NCBI RefSeq assembly: GCF_030867145.1
Contig: NC_134427.1
Coordinates: 11,493,001 to 11,557,000 of the forward strand
Direction: 5' to 3'
Source: Opisthocomus hoazin
Taxonomy: Eukaryota; Chordata; Aves; Opisthocomiformes; Opisthocomidae
DNA: 64,000 nt
Both the position numbers and the translations under genes were made by a program. Of this stretch, positions 15,370-27,300 are shown in pieces (position 1 is the first letter of the stretch; each line of letters begins with the position of its first letter). Below the pieces are notes generated by a model. It saw nothing but the letters and a program-made list of their open reading frames with translations. It was not told where the DNA came from and made no database searches.

Positions 15370-18300
15370 TTATCCACCCATTATTCTATACCATCTACGT
15401 CATGCCCAGGTCCCCCATTTCACCGTTGATCACCACCACTTCTCCTGTCTCCAGATATCATTCCCTTAGTCTATGGATCATCACTCGAAAGTGTCCATTG
15501 AGGTCATTTAATCCATGACTTCGGGCTCCATCTGTCGTAATGGTCTTCCATGGCAGGAGAGGTGATGTGTGGCGATGGGCGGTCGCTTGCTGCATCCGGA
15601 GCTCACGGCTGATGTATCTGGTGCGGCCCGTGCCCACAGTCTGCAGGCTGGAGATGTCGATCTTGATGAAGGTGCTGGGTGCCAGTTGTTGAAAACCAGG
15701 TCCAGTCCCATCATCGCTGTGCTCTGCTAGGTTTCATCAGAAAGTCCATCCTTCTTTAGTCTGGGCGATTCTTACTATGATACTACTGATACAACATACA
15801 ACAATTATAGCAGTAATAACACACAGTGACAGGGTTATTTAACAGTTAACTTTATACATTTTATTTCTTGACTATTCTCACCCAAAACCAAATCCCCATG
15901 AGGTACACATTGGACTTCCCCATCCTTCTGCATTACCCACCAGTTACACCCAGGTCCTTGAGCAAAAGCAATCCCGCGGACGGGCTTACCTTTGCCCAAG
16001 GCAGGGCTAACCCAGACTGTCTTCCCTAACATGTTCCGCATGTGCACTACGGGGACTTTATCCCCTTCTGCAGGGTGCTGAGGTTTTCACTGGGCAGAAC
16101 CAGCCCGGTTGGTGGATCCTCTGGTGTTCACCAACCAGGTGGCCTTTGCTAAATGAGTATCCCAATTTTTGAAAGTCCCACCCCCCATTGCTCTCAAGGT
16201 GGTTTTTAGCAGCCCATTGTACCGTTTGATTTTTCCAGAGGCTGGTGCATGATAGGGGATGTGAGTCCCATTGTCCGACTCGGTCCTTTCGGGAGTGCCA
16301 TGTCGCCACAGGACTTGCTTTTCAAGGCGCAGGAGTCCAAGTCTCCACTCTCCAGTAGATTTTCTCACTGGCCATATGCGACTATTAAAGGCTGAGCGAG
16401 TTTTGCTGATCACTCCTTGACTCTCCAGTTGACGGATCAGCTGATGAATGGGGAGAAGGGAGTCTCGGTTGGTACGATACTGTCGCCGGTGCACCGTTGT
16501 GGTCGCGATTGGCACCTGTTGTTCTTCAACCCTCAGCAACCCCACAACGGAAGGATCCTCCAAGAGACCAGGCAAAATAGACAGCTCTTTGATTTCTTCT
16601 GTCTCCAAAGCAGCTATGCCAAAAGCCCACCGATACCCCCTTGCGTCCTTGAAATACCCTCTCCTGAGATAGTCTATCCCAAGGAAGCACGGAGCCTCGG
16701 GGCCGGTTACAATGGGGTGCCACTCCTGCCCAGTGAGGCTCACTTCAGCCTCCAATACACTCAGCTCTTGGGACCCCCCTGTCACTCCAGAAATGCAAAT
16801 GGACTCTGACCCTTTGAAATCTGATGGCATTAAAGTACACTGGGCACCGGTGTCCACTAGAGCTTTATACTCTTGTCGATCTGACGTGCCAGGCGATCAA
16901 ATCCACACCGTCCAATAAATGCGGTTGTCCCTTTCCTCCACCTGGCTGGAGGCAGGGCCCCTCTAATCCTGGTCAGAGAATTTGCTGCTCACCTGCTGTA
17001 AAAATGACTTGGAGGTCCCTCCAGAGGATCAGAATCAAGATCAAACTGTCTACCTGGTCTGGAGAGCTGACTGCTGGAAAGCGGAACGGCATTTTTCCTA
17101 GCAGAATCCCCTTTTGTGCTTGTTTTACCTTGCAGCTCACGCACTCCTGCCTCTAGGGTTGAGGTAGGTTTTCCATCCCACTTCGTCATGTCCTCTCCGT
17201 GGTCACGCAGGTAGAACCACAGGGTGCCCTGTGGTGTGTAGCCTCTGTATCCTCTCTCCTGAGCAGAGGAACGCTTGCCCCTAATAGCTGAGATGCTGGC
17301 TCAAACAGGTGGGGAGTAGGACATATGCTCTTTGAATTGCTGGAACTCCTGGGACAGTTTCTTCACAGCTGAGACGAGGGAGGGAGAGAGACTTTCTTCA
17401 TATTGCCAGAGTCAGACAGCCACCTCATCCACTGCTGCTGCCTCTTCACCTCTCCAGTACACTACTGCCAGTGAGTTGGCATACGAGGATGGTGCGCTCC
17501 GCACAAACTTCCTCCACATGGATCGTGTGCACTGGATTTCATCTGGGTCTGGGGGTAACTGCTCATTGTCCGGGTCATAGCAAACCAGCTCCCGCACAGC
17601 TAATTCCCTCAGGTACTGAATACCCCTTTCCATATTGGTCCACTTGCCAGGATAACATACAACATCCTCACTGAAGGGGTACCTCTCCCTCACGCCTGAC
17701 GGAAGTCTCCTCCAGAGGCTGAGGACTTGTGCCTTTTTTCCAATGGCCTTGGCAATGCCCCCTTCCCTGGCCAGGGATCCCAGCTGCTTGGCTTCCTTGC
17801 CCTCTAACTCCAAGCTGCTGGCCCCGTTATCCCAGCACCGCAGCAGCCAGGTGACAATGTGTTCGCCAGGGTGGCAGCTGAAATCTTTCCGCATGTCTCG
17901 CAGCTCGCTCAGGGACAGGGTGATGATCTCTATCTCCTGCGATGACCCTGGCTCATTGTCATCCCTCCCAGAGCGATCCGATTTCTTTGCATCTTTCTTT
18001 AGTTTTACAGGAGCAACTGCTGCCGGCACAGGTTGGTTTTGGGGCTCAGCTGCAGTCCCTGCTGCCGGAGCTGGAGCAGCCGCCATGCCCGCCGGGGAAG
18101 CCGGGGCAGCCCCATTAGTTGCAGCAGCAGCAGTGGCGGTGCCGGGTGGGGGGGCTGTGACTGCTTGCTGGGCTGGAGCAGCTGCAGGGCCGGCTGGGGG
18201 GGCAGCGCCAGTCGCAGTGCCTGCCGCTTCATTTCCCCCCACCTTTTCCCCTTTAGAGCCCTGAATCATGTTGAAAAGGGCTCGGTAGGTGTGGGCCAGA

Positions 18301-18560
18301 CCCCAGCACGTGGTGGTGATTTGTGTCTCTCTGGAGTTCCCAGGGTGGCGGCACACTTTTTGCAGATATTTTACTAGTTTGTCGGGATTCTGCACTTGCT
18401 CAGGGGTGAGTTTCAAAAACACCGGGGGTGCCCACTGCCCTAGATACTTACCCATGCTATCCCACACCCCCAGCCACTCTCGCACGTGCCCCAGATGATA
18501 CCCTCCTACCAACAGTCTTCCTCTCCACAAAGCCCAGCCAGTTCTTTAAGAACAGTCTGG
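14963..18560 (-). mobile_element. Broken ERVL-type endogenous retrovirus with one LTR, left arm
   Basis: This is the mirror copy of 24,320-27,924, on the minus strand. It consists of a gag ORF (18530-17412), a pol-derived ORF with a retroviral protease motif and remnants of later pol (16857-16087), spacer, and a 3' LTR (15369-14963). No 5' LTR is visible: the element begins abruptly about 270 bases after the F8A stop codon. It is incomplete and broken in several places. Confidence 0.8.
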
Positions 18561-18829
18561 TTCTACCTCAAATGGGCCCTTTCGCTTTGGGATGACACTT
18601 TTTGAGCACGGCAACTTTCAAGACGCACAGCGCGTAGTTTACTACACCGCCAGATAAATGAGGAGATGCACACATTCGCTCAGCAATTATTACTGGCTTC
18701 TGTTACAGAATTCAGACCACAAAGAAGTACCAGACTAGAGGATGCGCTGACACAGGCTGTGGCTTCAACAACAAGTCCCCGCCCGGCCCAGTGGAAGCAC
18801 GCCCAGGCCCCTCCATGCCGGCGCAGCGC

Positions 18830-19900
18830 TCAGAGGCCCTGTCCGGCGGGGCTGAGCATCTCTTGCAGCACCAGGTGCAGCAGGTGGTTCTGCTCGGCGC
18901 TGAGCAGCGGCCACAGCTCGGCCTGCAGCGCCTGCAGCGCCTCCGCGTCCTTCTCCTGGCACGCCAGCACGGCCGACTGCAGCAGCAGGAAGAGCTCGCC
19001 CGGCAGGTAGCTCGCCGCCGGCGGCAGCCCGCCGCCCGCCCCGGGGCCGGCCCCGGGCCCCGGCCCCGCGCCACCCTCCGGCGCCTCCCAGCAGTACTGC
19101 TCCAGCGTCCGGGCGTGCTCGGGCAGCAGCTTGGCGGGCGGCGGCTGCAGCAGCAGCAACAGCAGCACCCGCGACACCTCGCAGCGCGCCAGCACGTCCA
19201 GAAAGGCGCCGCCAGGCGCGCCCCCGACGCCGCCCGGCCCGGCCCCGGCCAGCGCCTGCGCCCGCGTCAGCGCCGCCAGCGCGCCGGCGTAGTCGCGGCC
19301 CAGCAGCAGGCAGGAGGCGCGCTCGGCCAGGCAGCGCAGCGCCTCCAGCGGCAGCCGCGCCGCCGCCAGCAGCTCGGCCGCCCGCTGCAGGTGCGCGGCG
19401 GCGCGGGCGGGCCGGCCCGTGTCGCGCAGCGCCGCCGCCAGCTCCAGGCACAGCCCGGCCGCCAGCGCCGGCTGCCCCCGCTCCAGGTGCAGGCGGGCGG
19501 CGAAGGCGCCGCAGCTCTGCGCCGCCGCCACGTGCTCGCCGAAGCCGCCGCGCAGCCCCAGGCGCTGCCGCAGGTCCCGCTCCTGGCGCAGGAAGAGCCG
19601 CGCCGCCTCGGCCAGGGCGGCCGCCTCGGCGGGCCCGTGGAAGAGGCTCTGCGCGCAGCGCGCCACGGCCAGCTGGCACCAGGCCGCGTAGGGCAGGCTC
19701 TCCTGGGCGCGCAGCTCCCGCGCCAGCGCCGCGAACTGCTCCGCCGCCTCCGCCACGTTCGGCTTCCGCAGGAACCGCCGCCGCAGCTTGGCCGACACCA
19801 GCCGGTACCGCGACAGGAAGTCCCCGTCCCCGCCGAGGCCCGGCCCGGCGCCGGAGCCGCCCGCCCCGCTGGCGCCGGAGCCGCCCGCCGCCGACAGCAT
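18830..19900 (-). CDS. F8A1: F8A / HAP40, huntingtin-associated 40 kDa protein (left copy)
   Basis: HAP40 binds and stabilises huntingtin and links it to Rab5 endosomes. The gene is intronless, as in mammals. It encodes 356 residues (human 371). After a Gly/Ala/Ser-rich start come [20 protein letters not shown], then [37 protein letters not shown], and helical TPR-like repeats rich in Ala/Leu. The conserved C-terminal part follows: [54 protein letters not shown] and [20 protein letters not shown]. The open frame extends upstream to 20233, but that part is CpG-island sequence without F8A homology, so I chose the Met at 19900 (MLSAAGG). The ORF is intact. It differs from the right-arm copy at residues 18 (Ala), 227 (Gly) and 234 (Leu). 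It is transcribed away from the palindrome centre. No AATAAA appears before the retroviral sequence that begins about 270 bases past the stop. Confidence 0.95.
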   Translation of the reverse strand: MLSAAGGSGASGAGGSGAGPGLGGDGDFLSRYRLVSAKLRRRFLRKPNVAEAAEQFAALARELRAQESLPYAAWCQLAVARCAQSLFHGPAEAAALAEAARLFLRQERDLRQRLGLRGGFGEHVAAAQSCGAFAARLHLERGQPALAAGLCLELAAALRDTGRPARAAAHLQRAAELLAAARLPLEALRCLAERASCLLLGRDYAGALAALTRAQALAGAGPGGVGGAPGGAFLDVLARCEVSRVLLLLLLQPPPAKLLPEHARTLEQYCWEAPEGGAGPGPGAGPGAGGGLPPAASYLPGELFLLLQSAVLACQEKDAEALQALQAELWPLLSAEQNHLLHLVLQEMLSPAGQGL

Positions 19901-20210
19901 CGCGCGCCGCCCGGAACTGACGGGCCGGGCCGCGCCGCGCCGCGCTTCGCTCTGCTTCGCCTCGCGTGCCGCCGCCCAATCGGCGCCCGCTCCGGGGTCA
20001 CGCGGACGGCGGGGCGGGCACCGAGAGCTGACCGTGCAGACGCCGTGGGCGCGGTCGGGGCGGTGCTGTGGGCGCCGCGGCCATGGCGGCTCCGCCCCGT
20101 CGGTGTCCGGTCTGCCCCGCGGCCCGGGCCGACCCCGCCCGAGCCCTCCCCTCCGGGCGGCACCGGGGGGGCGGTGTGCGTGCCCGTAGGGGTGCGTGTG
20201 AGACCTGCCG
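19901..20210 (-). promoter_or_regulatory. CpG-island promoter region of the left F8A copy
   Basis: Very CpG-rich sequence upstream of the F8A start codon, identical in the other arm by eye. It continues into the coding region, so the island covers the whole gene. No TATA box is evident. Beyond about 20,300 the composition falls toward the palindrome centre. Confidence 0.6.
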
Positions 20211-21261
20211 ACGCCAGGCACCTGGTGCTGCACAGATGCGCGTTCAGATCTCCTGGCCTCTCTCAGGTTACAGTTCCTGCTCTGCCTGCCGGCCGGTGGG
20301 TCTGCTTAGGGGTCTTTTTCCTAATTCCTCACGGCAAGGGCTAGAGGTGAAGCCGATGCAGCGCAAGACTCTAGGACAAGCCAGAGAAGTTAGGGGTTCC
20401 ACAGCCTCCAACCTCCGTTCTTTCAGACTTTAGTGTTTCCACAGCTGGAACAAACCCCCCTCCCTTACTCATCTCCCACGCTGACCCTGCAGGGAAGCCG
20501 TGGTTTCTCTCTGGAGGGAAGCAGCACCTTGAGCTTACCCAGGTCGTGGACACTATTGGAGCGCGGGGTGTCTGAGGAACACAGCCAAGCTGAGAAGCAC
20601 CCCGTGGATCTGGATTTCATTCCTGTTTCCCAGAGCCGCTAGGTTGGCATGTGACAGTGCCTTCTGGTGGAACAGAGGATGGCAGGTGACCCAGCCCGTC
20701 CCCAGGTGTGGGTGAGGCTTCAGGGTCAAGCCTGAGGCTGCTGATCCCGGGAAGGCAGCCTGGCGGCTGGGGTCTCCCACCGAGCAGAGGCAGACGAGCA
20801 GCAGATTTCCGCTGGCCTGGGAAGCGGCATCGCTGCACTAGGGCAGCCGGTGCTGACGCAAGCCCAGGCAGTGCAGCGCCTGCCCAAAGGCCTCCTGTGT
20901 GAGTGCCTGCCAAGGGGCAGGAGCACAGGCAGGTACAGGCAGGGGTTTCTCTCCAGCCCATGTGAATGGTGACTTGACCTACCTTTGAGGGGTCTGAATG
21001 CGGCTGGACCTAAAGCCTCTCGCAGGGTGGCTGCAGGGTGGGAAGCAGGAGGGTAGGGTGTAGACACATTGCCTGCACCAAGCATCTGGCTGGGGTAGCG
21101 TGGAGACGGACGAGCACTGCCAGGGCAGCTCCTCTGAGCATGGGAATTGCGCAGAGAGGGGACAGGTGTCTCGTCCCCCAGCCCTCATCCCAGACACTGA
21201 AAGCACAACAGCCACATGTGTGGAGCAGATTGTTAGGCAAACTGTTTTCACATTACCGGAT
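20211..21261. other. Inner arm between left F8A promoter and palindrome centre, no gene seen
   Basis: About 1 kb of moderate-GC sequence, mirrored at 21,619-22,670. Open frames here are short and present on both strands. I see no recognisable gene or repeat family. Confidence 0.5.
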
Positions 21262-21618
21262 GTCAGTCATATTTGCAGGAAGAGGGGCTGCAGCTCTTGC
21301 CATGCGCCTGGGAGGATGCTGGGCTTGACTCTGAGCTCTGCCCAGCTCTGCCCAGCCGCCTTGGCTGTTGGTGCCATCCCATTCCCCAGGTATACAGCAG
21401 TGCTACAGCATGGAGGGTGCTGCCCCATATTCGGTTAGGACAGCTGTGTACAGCTCCATTTGCTGTCTCAGGCCCAGCCAGACACAGCTGCAGCAGCCAG
21501 TGGAGAGCAGCATACAAAAGGATTTCTTCTTTCCACTGCCTTTATCTGCCCATTCCTCCCCTGCCTACTGGGCTATTTGCATCTCTGTGGGCGCATCTCA
21601 CACTGGTCTGCGGGCTAA
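21262..21618. other. Unique spacer at the palindrome centre (357 bases)
   Basis: Between the inner arm ends (…CCGGAT at 21261 and ATCCGG… from 21619) the sequence is not self-complementary. It has no long open frame of interest. The spacer is short relative to the 15.5 kb arms, so the locus can in principle extrude or mispair as a giant hairpin. Confidence 0.9.
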
Positions 21619-22669
21619 ATCCGGTAATGTGAAAACAGTTTGCCTAACAATCTGCTCCACACATGTGGCTGTTGTGCTTTCAGTGTCTGGGATGAGGGCT
21701 GGGGGACGAGACACCTGTCCCCTCTCTGCGCAATTCCCATGCTCAGAGGAGCTGCCCTGGCAGTGCTCGTCCGTCTCCACGCTACCCCAGCCAGATGCTT
21801 GGTGCAGGCAATGTGTCTACACCCTACCCTCCTGCTTCCCACCCTGCAGCCACCCTGCGAGAGGCTTTAGGTCCAGCCGCATTCAGACCCCTCAAAGGTA
21901 GGTCAAGTCACCATTCACATGGGCTGGAGAGAAACCCCTGCCTGTACCTGCCTGTGCTCCTGCCCCTTGGCAGGCACTCACACAGGAGGCCTTTGGGCAG
22001 GCGCTGCACTGCCTGGGCTTGCGTCAGCACCGGCTGCCCTAGTGCAGCGATGCCGCTTCCCAGGCCAGCGGAAATCTGCTGCTCGTCTGCCTCTGCTCGG
22101 TGGGAGACCCCAGCCGCCAGGCTGCCTTCCCGGGATCAGCAGCCTCAGGCTTGACCCTGAAGCCTCACCCACACCTGGGGACGGGCTGGGTCACCTGCCA
22201 TCCTCTGTTCCACCAGAAGGCACTGTCACATGCCAACCTAGCGGCTCTGGGAAACAGGAATGAAATCCAGATCCACGGGGTGCTTCTCAGCTTGGCTGTG
22301 TTCCTCAGACACCCCGCGCTCCAATAGTGTCCACGACCTGGGTAAGCTCAAGGTGCTGCTTCCCTCCAGAGAGAAACCACGGCTTCCCTGCAGGGTCAGC
22401 GTGGGAGATGAGTAAGGGAGGGGGGTTTGTTCCAGCTGTGGAAACACTAAAGTCTGAAAGAACGGAGGTTGGAGGCTGTGGAACCCCTAACTTCTCTGGC
22501 TTGTCCTAGAGTCTTGCGCTGCATCGGCTTCACCTCTAGCCCTTGCCGTGAGGAATTAGGAAAAAGACCCCTAAGCAGACCCACCGGCCGGCAGGCAGAG
22601 CAGGAACTGTAACCTGAGAGAGGCCAGGAGATCTGAACGCGCATCTGTGCAGCACCAGGTGCCTGGCGT

Positions 22670-22979
22670 CGGCAGGTCTCACACGCACCCCTACGGGCAC
22701 GCACACCGCCCCCCCGGTGCCGCCCGGAGGGGAGGGCTCGGGCGGGGTCGGCCCGGGCCGCGGGGCAGACCGGACACCGACGGGGCGGAGCCGCCATGGC
22801 CGCGGCGCCCACAGCACCGCCCCGACCGCGCCCACGGCGTCTGCACGGTCAGCTCTCGGTGCCCGCCCCGCCGTCCGCGTGACCCCGGAGCGGGCGCCGA
22901 TTGGGCGGCGGCACGCGAGGCGAAGCAGAGCGAAGCGCGGCGCGGCGCGGCCCGGCCCGTCAGTTCCGGGCGGCGCGCG
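22670..22979 (+). promoter_or_regulatory. CpG-island promoter region of the right F8A copy
   Basis: Mirror of 19,901-20,210. With that copy it forms a divergent, symmetrical promoter pair whose start codons are about 3.1 kb apart across the palindrome centre. Confidence 0.6.
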
Positions 22980-24050
22980 ATGCTGTCGGCGGCGGGCGGC
23001 TCCGGCGCCAGCGGGGCGGGCGGCTCCGGCCCCGGGCCGGGCCTCGGCGGGGACGGGGACTTCCTGTCGCGGTACCGGCTGGTGTCGGCCAAGCTGCGGC
23101 GGCGGTTCCTGCGGAAGCCGAACGTGGCGGAGGCGGCGGAGCAGTTCGCGGCGCTGGCGCGGGAGCTGCGCGCCCAGGAGAGCCTGCCCTACGCGGCCTG
23201 GTGCCAGCTGGCCGTGGCGCGCTGCGCGCAGAGCCTCTTCCACGGGCCCGCCGAGGCGGCCGCCCTGGCCGAGGCGGCGCGGCTCTTCCTGCGCCAGGAG
23301 CGGGACCTGCGGCAGCGCCTGGGGCTGCGCGGCGGCTTCGGCGAGCACGTGGCGGCGGCGCAGAGCTGCGGCGCCTTCGCCGCCCGCCTGCACCTGGAGC
23401 GGGGGCAGCCGGCGCTGGCGGCCGGGCTGTGCCTGGAGCTGGCGGCGGCGCTGCGCGACACGGGCCGGCCCGCCCGCGCCGCCGCGCACCTGCAGCGGGC
23501 GGCCGAGCTGCTGGCGGCGGCGCGGCTGCCGCTGGAGGCGCTGCGCTGCCTGGCCGAGCGCGCCTCCTGCCTGCTGCTGGGCCGCGACTACGCCGGCGCG
23601 CTGGCGGCGCTGACGCGGGCGCAGGCGCTGGCCGGGGCCGGGCCGGGCGGCGTCGGGTGCGCGCCTGGCGGCGCCTTTGTGGACGTGCTGGCGCGCTGCG
23701 AGGTGTCGCGGGTGCTGCTGTTGCTGCTGCTGCAGCCGCCGCCCGCCAAGCTGCTGCCCGAGCACGCCCGGACGCTGGAGCAGTACTGCTGGGAGGCGCC
23801 GGAGGGTGGCGCGGGGCCGGGGCCCGGGGCCGGCCCCGGGGCGGGCGGCGGGCTGCCGCCGGCGGCGAGCTACCTGCCGGGCGAGCTCTTCCTGCTGCTG
23901 CAGTCGGCCGTGCTGGCGTGCCAGGAGAAGGACGCGGAGGCGCTGCAGGCGCTGCAGGCCGAGCTGTGGCCGCTGCTCAGCGCCGAGCAGAACCACCTGC
24001 TGCACCTGGTGCTGCAAGAGATGCTCAGCCCCGCCGGACAGGGCCTCTGA
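22980..24050 (+). CDS. F8A1: F8A / HAP40, huntingtin-associated 40 kDa protein (right copy)
   Basis: Second intact, single-exon F8A gene of 356 residues, head to head with the left copy. It has the same N-terminal [20 protein letters not shown] block, TPR-like helical middle and conserved C-terminus. Compared with the left copy I see three protein differences: Pro18, Cys227 and Val234. The differences fall in the Gly-rich leader and in the poorly conserved Gly/Ala linker that precedes [12 protein letters not shown], so both copies should be functional on sequence grounds. The start Met at 22980 was chosen over the upstream in-frame Met at 22647 because homology to mammalian F8A begins just after it. 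The numbering of the symbol (F8A1, 2, 3) has no meaning across lineages. Confidence 0.95.
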   Translation: MLSAAGGSGASGAGGSGPGPGLGGDGDFLSRYRLVSAKLRRRFLRKPNVAEAAEQFAALARELRAQESLPYAAWCQLAVARCAQSLFHGPAEAAALAEAARLFLRQERDLRQRLGLRGGFGEHVAAAQSCGAFAARLHLERGQPALAAGLCLELAAALRDTGRPARAAAHLQRAAELLAAARLPLEALRCLAERASCLLLGRDYAGALAALTRAQALAGAGPGGVGCAPGGAFVDVLARCEVSRVLLLLLLQPPPAKLLPEHARTLEQYCWEAPEGGAGPGPGAGPGAGGGLPPAASYLPGELFLLLQSAVLACQEKDAEALQALQAELWPLLSAEQNHLLHLVLQEMLSPAGQGL

Positions 24051-24319
24051 GCGCTGCGCCGGCATGGAGGGGCCTGGGCGTGCTTCCACTGGGCCGGGCG
24101 GGGACTTGTTGTTGAAGCCACAGCCTGTGTCAGCGCATCCTCTAGTCTGGTACTTCTTTGTGGTCTGAATTCTGTAACAGAAGCCAGTAATAATTGCTGA
24201 GCGAATGTGTGCATCTCCTCATTTATCTGGCGGTGTAGTAAACTACGCGCTGTGCGTCTTGAAAGTTGCCGTGCTCAAAAAGTGTCATCCCAAAGCGAAA
24301 GGGCCCATTTGAGGTAGAA
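24051..24319 (+). other. F8A 3' flank up to the retroviral remnant (right arm)
   Basis: The 270 bases after the F8A stop contain no AATAAA; a weak AATAAT lies near 24,189. The ERVL fossil begins directly afterwards. The F8A transcript may therefore end at a non-canonical site or inside the retroviral remnant. The left arm is the mirror image (18,561-18,829). Confidence 0.5.
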
Positions 24320-27300
24320 CCAGACTGTTCTTAAAGAACTGGCTGGGCTTTGTGGAGAGGAAGACTGTTGGTAGGAGGGTATCATCTGGGGCACGTGCGT
24401 GAGTGGCTGGGGGTGTGGGATAGCATGGGTAAGTATCTAGGGCAGTGGGCACCCCCGGTGTTTTTGAAACTCACCCCTGAGCAAGTGCAGAATCCCGACA
24501 AACTAGTAAAATATCTGCAAAAAGTGTGCCGCCACCCTGGGAACTCCAGAGAGACACAAATCACCACCACGTGCTGGGGTCTGGCCCACACCTACCGAGC
24601 CCTTTTCAACATGATTCAGGGCTCTAAAGGGGAAAAGGTGGGGGGAAATGAAGCGGCAGGCACTGCGACTGGCGCTGCCCCCCCAGCCGGCCCTGCAGCT
24701 GCTCCAGCCCAGCAAGCAGTCACAGCCCCCCCACCCGGCACCGCCACTGCTGCTGCTGCAACTAATGGGGCTGCCCCGGCTTCCCCGGCGGGCATGGCGG
24801 CTGCTCCAGCTCCGGCAGCAGGGACTGCAGCTGAGCCCCAAAACCAACCTGTGCCGGCAGCAGTTGCTCCTGTAAAACTAAAGAAAGATGCAAAGAAATC
24901 GGATCGCTCTGGGAGGGATGACAATGAGCCAGGGTCATCGCAGGAGATAGAGATCATCACCCTGTCCCTGAGCGAGCTGCGAGACATGCGGAAAGATTTC
25001 AGCTGCCACCCTGGCGAACACATTGTCACCTGGCTGCTGCGGTGCTGGGATAACGGGGCCAGCAGCTTGGAGTTAGAGGGCAAGGAAGCCAAGCAGCTGG
25101 GATCCCTGGCCAGGGAAGGGGGCATTGCCAAGGCCATTGGAAAAAAGGCACAAGTCCTCAGCCTCTGGAGGAGACTTCCGTCAGGCGTGAGGGAGAGGTA
25201 CCCCTTCAGTGAGGATGTTGTATGTTATCCTGGCAAGTGGACCAATATGGAAAGGGGTATTCAGTACCTGAGGGAATTAGCTGTGCGGGAGCTGGTTTGC
25301 TATGACCCGGACAATGAGCAGTTACCCCCAGACCCAGATGAAATCCAGTGCACACGATCCATGTGGAGGAAGTTTGTGCGGAGCGCACCATCCTCGTATG
25401 CCAACTCACTGGCAGTAGTGTACTGGAGAGGTGAAGAGGCAGCAGCAGTGGATGAGGTGGCTGTCTGACTCTGGCAATATGAAGAAAGTCTCTCTCCCTC
25501 CCTCGTCTCAGCTGTGAAGAAACTGTCCCAGGAGTTCCAGCAATTCAAAGAGCATATGTCCTACTCCCCACCTGTTTGAGCCAGCATCTCAGCTATTAGG
25601 GGCAAGCGTTCCTCTGCTCAGGAGAGAGGATACAGAGGCTACACACCACAGGGCACCCTGTGGTTCTACCTGCGTGACCACGGAGAGGACATGACGAAGT
25701 GGGATGGAAAACCTACCTCAACCCTAGAGGCAGGAGTGCGTGAGCTGCAAGGTAAAACAAGCACAAAAGGGGATTCTGCTAGGAAAAATGCCGTTCCGCT
25801 TTCCAGCAGTCAGCTCTCCAGACCAGGTAGACAGTTTGATCTTGATTCTGATCCTCTGGAGGGACCTCCAAGTCATTTTTACAGCAGGTGAGCAGCAAAT
25901 TCTCTGACCAGGATTAGAGGGGCCCTGCCTCCAGCCAGGTGGAGGAAAGGGACAACCGCATTTATTGGACGGTGTGGATTTGATCGCCTGGCACGTCAGA
26001 TCGACAAGAGTATAAAGCTCTAGTGGACACCGGTGCCCAGTGTACTTTAATGCCATCAGATTTCAAAGGGTCAGAGTCCATTTGCATTTCTGGAGTGACA
26101 GGGGGGTCCCAAGAGCTGAGTGTATTGGAGGCTGAAGTGAGCCTCACTGGGCAGGAGTGGCACCCCATTGTAACCGGCCCCGAGGCTCCGTGCTTCCTTG
26201 GGATAGACTATCTCAGGAGAGGGTATTTCAAGGACGCAAGGGGGTATCGGTGGGCTTTTGGCATAGCTGCTTTGGAGACAGAAGAAATCAAAGAGCTGTC
26301 TATTTTGCCTGGTCTCTTGGAGGATCCTTCCGTTGTGGGGTTGCTGAGGGTTGAAGAACAACAGGTGCCAATCGCGACCACAACGGTGCACCGGCGACAG
26401 TATCGTACCAACCGAGACTCCCTTCTCCCCATTCATCAGCTGATCCGTCAACTGGAGAGTCAAGGAGTGATCAGCAAAACTCGCTCAGCCTTTAATAGTC
26501 GCATATGGCCAGTGAGAAAATCTACTGGAGAGTGGAGACTTGGACTCCTGCGCCTTGAAAAGCAAGTCCTGTGGCGACATGGCACTCCCGAAAGGACCGA
26601 GTCGGACAATGGGACTCACATCCCCTATCATGCACCAGCCTCTGGAAAAATCAAACGGTACAATGGGCTGCTAAAAACCACCTTGAGAGCAATGGGGGGT
26701 GGGACTTTCAAAAATTGGGATACTCATTTAGCAAAGGCCACCTGGTTGGTGAACACCAGAGGATCCACCAACCGGGCTGGTTCTGCCCAGTGAAAACCTC
26801 AGCACCCTGCAGAAGGGGATAAAGTCCCCGTAGTGCACATGCGGAACATGTTAGGGAAGACAGTCTGGGTTAGCCCTGCCTTGGGCAAAGGTAAGCCCAT
26901 CCGCGGGATTGCTTTTGCTCAAGGACCTGGGTGTAACTGGTGGGTAATGCAGAAGGATGGGGAAGTCCAATGTGTACCTCATGGGGATTTGGTTTTGGGT
27001 GAGAATAGTCAAGAAATAAAATGTATAAAGTTAACTGTTAAATAACCCTGTCACTGTGTGTTATTACTGCTATAATTGTTGTATGTTGTATCAGTAGTAT
27101 CATAGTAAGAATCGCCCAGACTAAAGAAGGATGGACTTTCTGATGAAACCTAGCAGAGCACAGCGATGATGGGACTGGACCTGGTTTTCAACAACTGGCA
27201 CCCAGCACCTTCATCAAGATCGACATCTCCAGCCTGCAGACTGTGGGCACGGGCCGCACCAGATACATCAGCCGTGAGCTCCGGATGCAGCAAGCGACCG

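Larger units (their letters stand above)
5738..21261 (+). repeat. Left arm of a giant palindrome (about 15.5 kb)
   Basis: The sequence from 5738 to 21261 is repeated in reverse complement at 21619-37149. I anchored the outer edge at the shared GCGGCCGACCCTCC (5738-5751 against 37136-37149) and the inner edge at CATTACCGGAT (21251-21261 against 21619-21629). Paired coordinates sum to 42,887 in the outer half and 42,880 in the inner half. The arms therefore differ in length by only 7 bases, and that difference lies inside the ERVL LTR. Contents from inside out: F8A, ERVL remnant with LTR, unidentified stretch, ERV1 remnant, GC-rich acidic-repeat locus. Substitutions between arms appear scattered and more frequent in the outer 3 kb. 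Confidence 0.97.

Noticed and set aside
19901-20233. N-terminal extension of F8A to an upstream Met (and 22647-22979 in the other arm)
   Set aside because: The extra 111 residues are CpG-island translation without similarity to any F8A. Family homology begins at the internal Met.
18791-20344. 517-codon open frame on the plus strand over the left F8A gene, and its mirror 22536-24089 minus
   Set aside because: Antisense shadow of the GC-rich F8A gene: the product is Gln/Arg/Pro-rich low complexity with no homology, while the opposite strand matches F8A throughout.
24350-25468. 372-codon ORF as a domesticated host gene
   Set aside because: It lies in order with other parts of the same ERVL element, and its identity between arms is explained by the palindrome, so there is no independent sign of selection.
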